Shown: one piece after another, positions 61,507 to 64,000 of the stretch
How positions within the stretch are numbered: position 1 is the stretch's first letter
Layout: each line of letters starts with the position of its first letter
Assembly: GCA_030834905.1 (NCBI GenBank)
Contig: JAUQWZ010000006.1
Location: 248,001-312,000, forward strand
DNA: 64,000 bases
Direction: 5' to 3'
Source: Aggregatilineales bacterium
GTDB taxonomy: Bacteria > Chloroflexota > Anaerolineae > Aggregatilineales > Phototrophicaceae
Notes under the pieces: generated by a model
What the model saw: the letters and a program-made list of their open reading frames with translations, nothing else
The model's database searches: none
What the model was told of the DNA's origin: nothing
Position numbers and translations under genes: made by a program

Positions 61507-62046
61507 TCAGACCTCACCCATATTGTCACGGATTGCCTGCACCGCCCTGCGGTAAAGCGACTTCACCGCTTCTAACGACTGATCGCGCTGCTGCGCAATT
61601 TCGGCAAACGTCAAGCCATCGGCAAATCGCTGTAAAATAATCTCCTGATAGTGATCGGGCAGCCCGGTGAGCGCCTTCTGGATCATCATACGTTGTTCCG
61701 CCTGCTCATGATCTGCCGTTGATGGAAGTTCCGGCGCGCCGTCGCTGTCCAGTTCCACACCATAGCCGCGCTCGCTGCGATTGCGCCGCCGGTAAAATTC
61801 GGCGATCTGCCGGTTCACAATCGTGTACAGCCAGGTGTTAAAGCGCGCCCGCTGCTGGTAGCCGTCCAGCGAACGGACGACGGCGATGAATATTTCCTGG
61901 GTGACATCCTCGACATCCTGCGGCGGAACTTTACTCTTAACGCGATTATACACGCGCTGTAGATAGCGGTTATACAATGCGTAAAACGCATCCCGATCAC
62001 CCAACTGAGCCTTCCTCGCCAAGGTTTCGTCGCTGGCTTCAAACAT
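61507..62046 (-). CDS. ECF RNA polymerase sigma factor
   Basis: A 179-residue sigma-70 factor of the ECF group. Region 2 spans about 20-85 (YNRYLQRVYNRV, DVEDVTQEIFIAV, FNTWLYTIVNRQ), and region 4 about 115-170 (LPDHYQEIILQRFADGLTFAEIA, then SLEAVKSLYRRA in outline). It is followed directly by a two-helix membrane protein likely to be its anti-sigma factor. The signal it responds to is unknown. Confidence 0.93.
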   Translation of the reverse strand: MFEASDETLARKAQLGDRDAFYALYNRYLQRVYNRVKSKVPPQDVEDVTQEIFIAVVRSLDGYQQRARFNTWLYTIVNRQIAEFYRRRNRSERGYGVELDSDGAPELPSTADHEQAEQRMMIQKALTGLPDHYQEIILQRFADGLTFAEIAQQRDQSLEAVKSLYRRAVQAIRDNMGEV

Positions 62047-62204
62047 CTGGGCTGTCCTCTAGATCCTTTATGTCGGCGCGAGTGTGCCAAATGTGCCGCG
62101 AGTTTCCAAAAGAAGATCATTTTTGGTGAAACAGGACTCGCGCGCGGCTTCCCCGGGCGGCGTTTCAGACGCGCTCTGGCAGAACAGCCACCAGCGTACC
62201 CGCC

Positions 62205-64000
62205 TTATGCGCCGTTCTGAAGTGCCCGAAGTCGTTCAAGCTGAACGTGGATATCCTTCTCATCGGGGAAAATCGTGGCTGCGTGCGTGTATAGCTCAAT
62301 CGCCCCGTCAATGTCCTGATCTTCCTCGGCTTGCGCCGCTGCCGCCGTCACAATTTCTATCGCCTGCGGCAGCAGCCCACATTTTAGCAGATGATACGCC
62401 AGCGTGACCGGTCGCGCCTGTTCGCCGGTTTGCTCGCGCCAGTAACCCACCGCCGCGCGATGCAGCTTCAGCCGCTGCGCCCGTGAGAGAGTCTCGTAGA
62501 TTACCGCCTGCGTCATCCCGTGACGAAAGCGAAAGATCCCCGGCTGCGGCTCGCTGATAATCTGCATGTTCAGCAGTTCCGCCAGCGCGCCCGTCACGGC
62601 TTCGGCGCTGACCGCGCTCAGTTCTTCGGCGCTGAAATCTTCGCCAAGCACCGCCGCGCCGGTCAGCACCTGCCGCGTCCTGACTTCCAACCGGTCAATG
62701 CGGCTGACGACCAGCTCGCGCACGTTTTCCGGCAGCGCGTCCACGTCGGCGTCACGCTTAAGCTCGGCGCGCCCGTTTACGTCTTCGATCAGGTCACCAT
62801 CCAGCAGCGCCCGCAGCAGCGACTCGATAAACAGCGGTCGCCCGCTGGTGCGCTCCCACAGCAGGCTGCTCAGACGCCCGCCTAATTCGCTGGCATGGAG
62901 AATCGCCATCGCCACCAGCGACGTCTCATCCCGACTCAAATCCGGCACGACCAGCGTCTGAATATCCAGGTCAATCGACTTGTACGGTTCGTAAGTGACC
63001 ACGACCACCAGCTTCGCCTGCGTTACCTGCGCCAGCACCCGCTGAAGCAGCTCATACGCCTGCGGATTCTCCAGATGCAGATCGTCAATCACCAGCAGCG
63101 TCGGCTGGCTGCGCGTATATTCCCGCAGCAGTTGAATCAGCGCCGCGCTCAGGCTGGTGCGCTGCTCAGTTTTCGTCCAGATACCGGTGGTTTGCAGCGG
63201 CGAAGCCGACTGCGCCTGCGCGCCCCGCGCCGCCATGCCAAACACGCCCGAAGTCTGGCGCTCTTGCTGGCTCATCTGCTGCACCCGCTTGAACAGGTCG
63301 CCCAGGGGATCGGGCTTGGGCGGCGGCTCGGCGTCCGGTTTAGCGGCAGGCTGAGGTCGTTTCGGCGCGATTCCGAACAGAAGGCTGCTCAATGCTGGTT
63401 GCAAGTGAGACAGCTTCATGCCATCCAGCCGCTGAGTAAGCTGCGCGGCTGCTTCGGAACCATCGGCAGGGTTCAGGTCTAAAAGCTGCGCCACCAGCCC
63501 CGCCCACGTCGTCCGGCGGGTATTGCGCGATTGGCAGGTTGCCCAGGCGACCCGGAAGCCGGAATTGACCGCCGCCGATGCTAACTGCTGGGCAATCGAT
63601 GTTTTGCCAATGCCCGCATCCCCAACCAGCGCCACGGCGCGGCGGCGTCCCATAGATGCCTGCTTGAGCGTCATATTCAGCGACAGCATGAACATATCGT
63701 GCCCGACGAACGGCATATCGCTCGAATAGTCGAGACTGACGACCGGCGCGCTGACGCTTTCCACGCGAAAGACGGGCACAGGCTGGCGCTTGCCCTTCAG
63801 CACCAGCGGTGGTAGCGGCGTGGCGCTGAATGCCTGCTGCACGCGGTTGTACACCCGCGACGATATGAGAATCTCACCTTCACCCGCGCTCGCCATCAGC
63901 CGCGCCGCCAGGTTCACGTCATCGCCCATCACCGTATATTCGCGCCGCTGCTGCCAGCCAACCTCGCCAGCATAGGTTTCGCCCTGGGTGATGCCGATCC
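62205..64000 (-). CDS. Class III nucleotide cyclase fused to AAA ATPase (5' end outside window)
   Basis: About 598 codons are visible; the start lies beyond the right edge. The first ~40 residues are the end of a class III adenylate/guanylate cyclase domain (YTVMMGDDVNLAARL; the upstream open frame adds GITQGETYAGEVGW). A signalling-ATPase domain of the AAA_16 type follows: Walker A VGDAGIGKTS and Walker B LLVIDDLH. The C-terminal ~200 residues are helical, TPR-like. It lies next to two cyclic-nucleotide-binding proteins, for which it may make the ligand. Cyclase activity cannot be judged because the catalytic half is outside the window. Confidence 0.88.
   Translation of the reverse strand, partial: IGITQGETYAGEVGWQQRREYTVMGDDVNLAARLMASAGEGEILISSRVYNRVQQAFSATPLPPLVLKGKRQPVPVFRVESVSAPVVSLDYSSDMPFVGHDMFMLSLNMTLKQASMGRRRAVALVGDAGIGKTSIAQQLASAAVNSGFRVAWATCQSRNTRRTTWAGLVAQLLDLNPADGSEAAAQLTQRLDGMKLSHLQPALSSLLFGIAPKRPQPAAKPDAEPPPKPDPLGDLFKRVQQMSQQERQTSGVFGMAARGAQAQSASPLQTTGIWTKTEQRTSLSAALIQLLREYTRSQPTLLVIDDLHLENPQAYELLQRVLAQVTQAKLVVVVTYEPYKSIDLDIQTLVVPDLSRDETSLVAMAILHASELGGRLSSLLWERTSGRPLFIESLLRALLDGDLIEDVNGRAELKRDADVDALPENVRELVVSRIDRLEVRTRQVLTGAAVLGEDFSAEELSAVSAEAVTGALAELLNMQIISEPQPGIFRFRHGMTQAVIYETLSRAQRLKLHRAAVGYWREQTGEQARPVTLAYHLLKCGLLPQAIEIVTAAAAQAEEDQDIDGAIELYTHAATIFPDEKDIHVQLERLRALQNGA

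Noticed and set aside
1..64000. rRNA, tRNA genes or insertion sequences
   Set aside because: I scanned for tRNA-like cloverleaf arms, rRNA cores and transposase motifs and saw none; a tRNA search program could still find a missed one.

Overview
This 64 kb window is a GC-rich bacterial chromosome segment with about 50 protein genes and no rRNA, tRNA or CRISPR array that I can see. The gene style suggests a member of the Chloroflexota, probably an Anaerolineae-type lineage: secreted proteins with long Thr-Pro repeats, HEAT-repeat and TIR/NACHT proteins, a stand-alone PspC protein, a class III cyclase fused to an AAA ATPase, and many short perfect palindromes between genes. That assignment is inference from gene content, not from a marker gene.

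Layout. 1-2.7 kb: the end of an MFS transporter, a Gfo/Idh/MocA oxidoreductase and an FRG-domain protein in one operon. 2.7-8.8 kb: a sugar ABC transporter (binding protein, 685-residue permease, ATPase, lipoprotein) diverging from xylose isomerase, so most likely pentose uptake and use. 8.9-17.5 kb: a receiver protein and small membrane protein, TypA/BipA, a SWIM-motif protein, an MhqO/MhqD-like pair, a secreted GH13 amylase and a secreted cyclophilin. 17.5-21.5 kb: a BtuFCD-type vitamin B12 transporter behind a complete cobalamin riboswitch. 21.5-28.8 kb: PspC, Uma2, OsmC and HEAT proteins, then MarR with a heterodimeric ABC exporter. 29-31.5 kb: a lysine 2,3-aminomutase-like radical SAM enzyme overlapping an ATP-grasp ligase.

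31.6-37.1 kb holds the most unusual system. A 1326-residue TIR-NACHT-HEAT protein is followed after 3 bases by a TIR protein with an FGE/C-type-lectin-like domain that lacks both FGE catalytic cysteines. This looks like an NLR-type anti-phage or self/non-self sensing module. At 49.1-52.2 kb there is a long prokaryotic Argonaute that has lost only the first residue of its DEDD tetrad, followed by a MinD/ParA-type ATPase. An FRG protein lies at the left end. The window therefore has a strong biological-conflict flavour embedded among ordinary metabolic genes.

Other regions: 37.5-42.6 kb is a GAF protein and a Zn/Mn-type ABC operon in which both permeases end in a winged-helix domain, with a 22-base operator-like palindrome at the promoter. 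42.7-49 kb holds a GT-C glycosyltransferase, a sorbosone-dehydrogenase-like propeller, an oxidoreductase and an FGGY kinase. 52.6-58.4 kb holds a 1692-residue PT-rich surface protein and a neighbour. 58.5-64 kb is a regulatory block: two cyclic-nucleotide-binding proteins (one fused to a PrsW protease), an ECF sigma/anti-sigma pair, and a class III cyclase-ATPase cut by the window end.

All family calls are by motif reading and memory of the families. No database search was run, and promoters were judged by eye.
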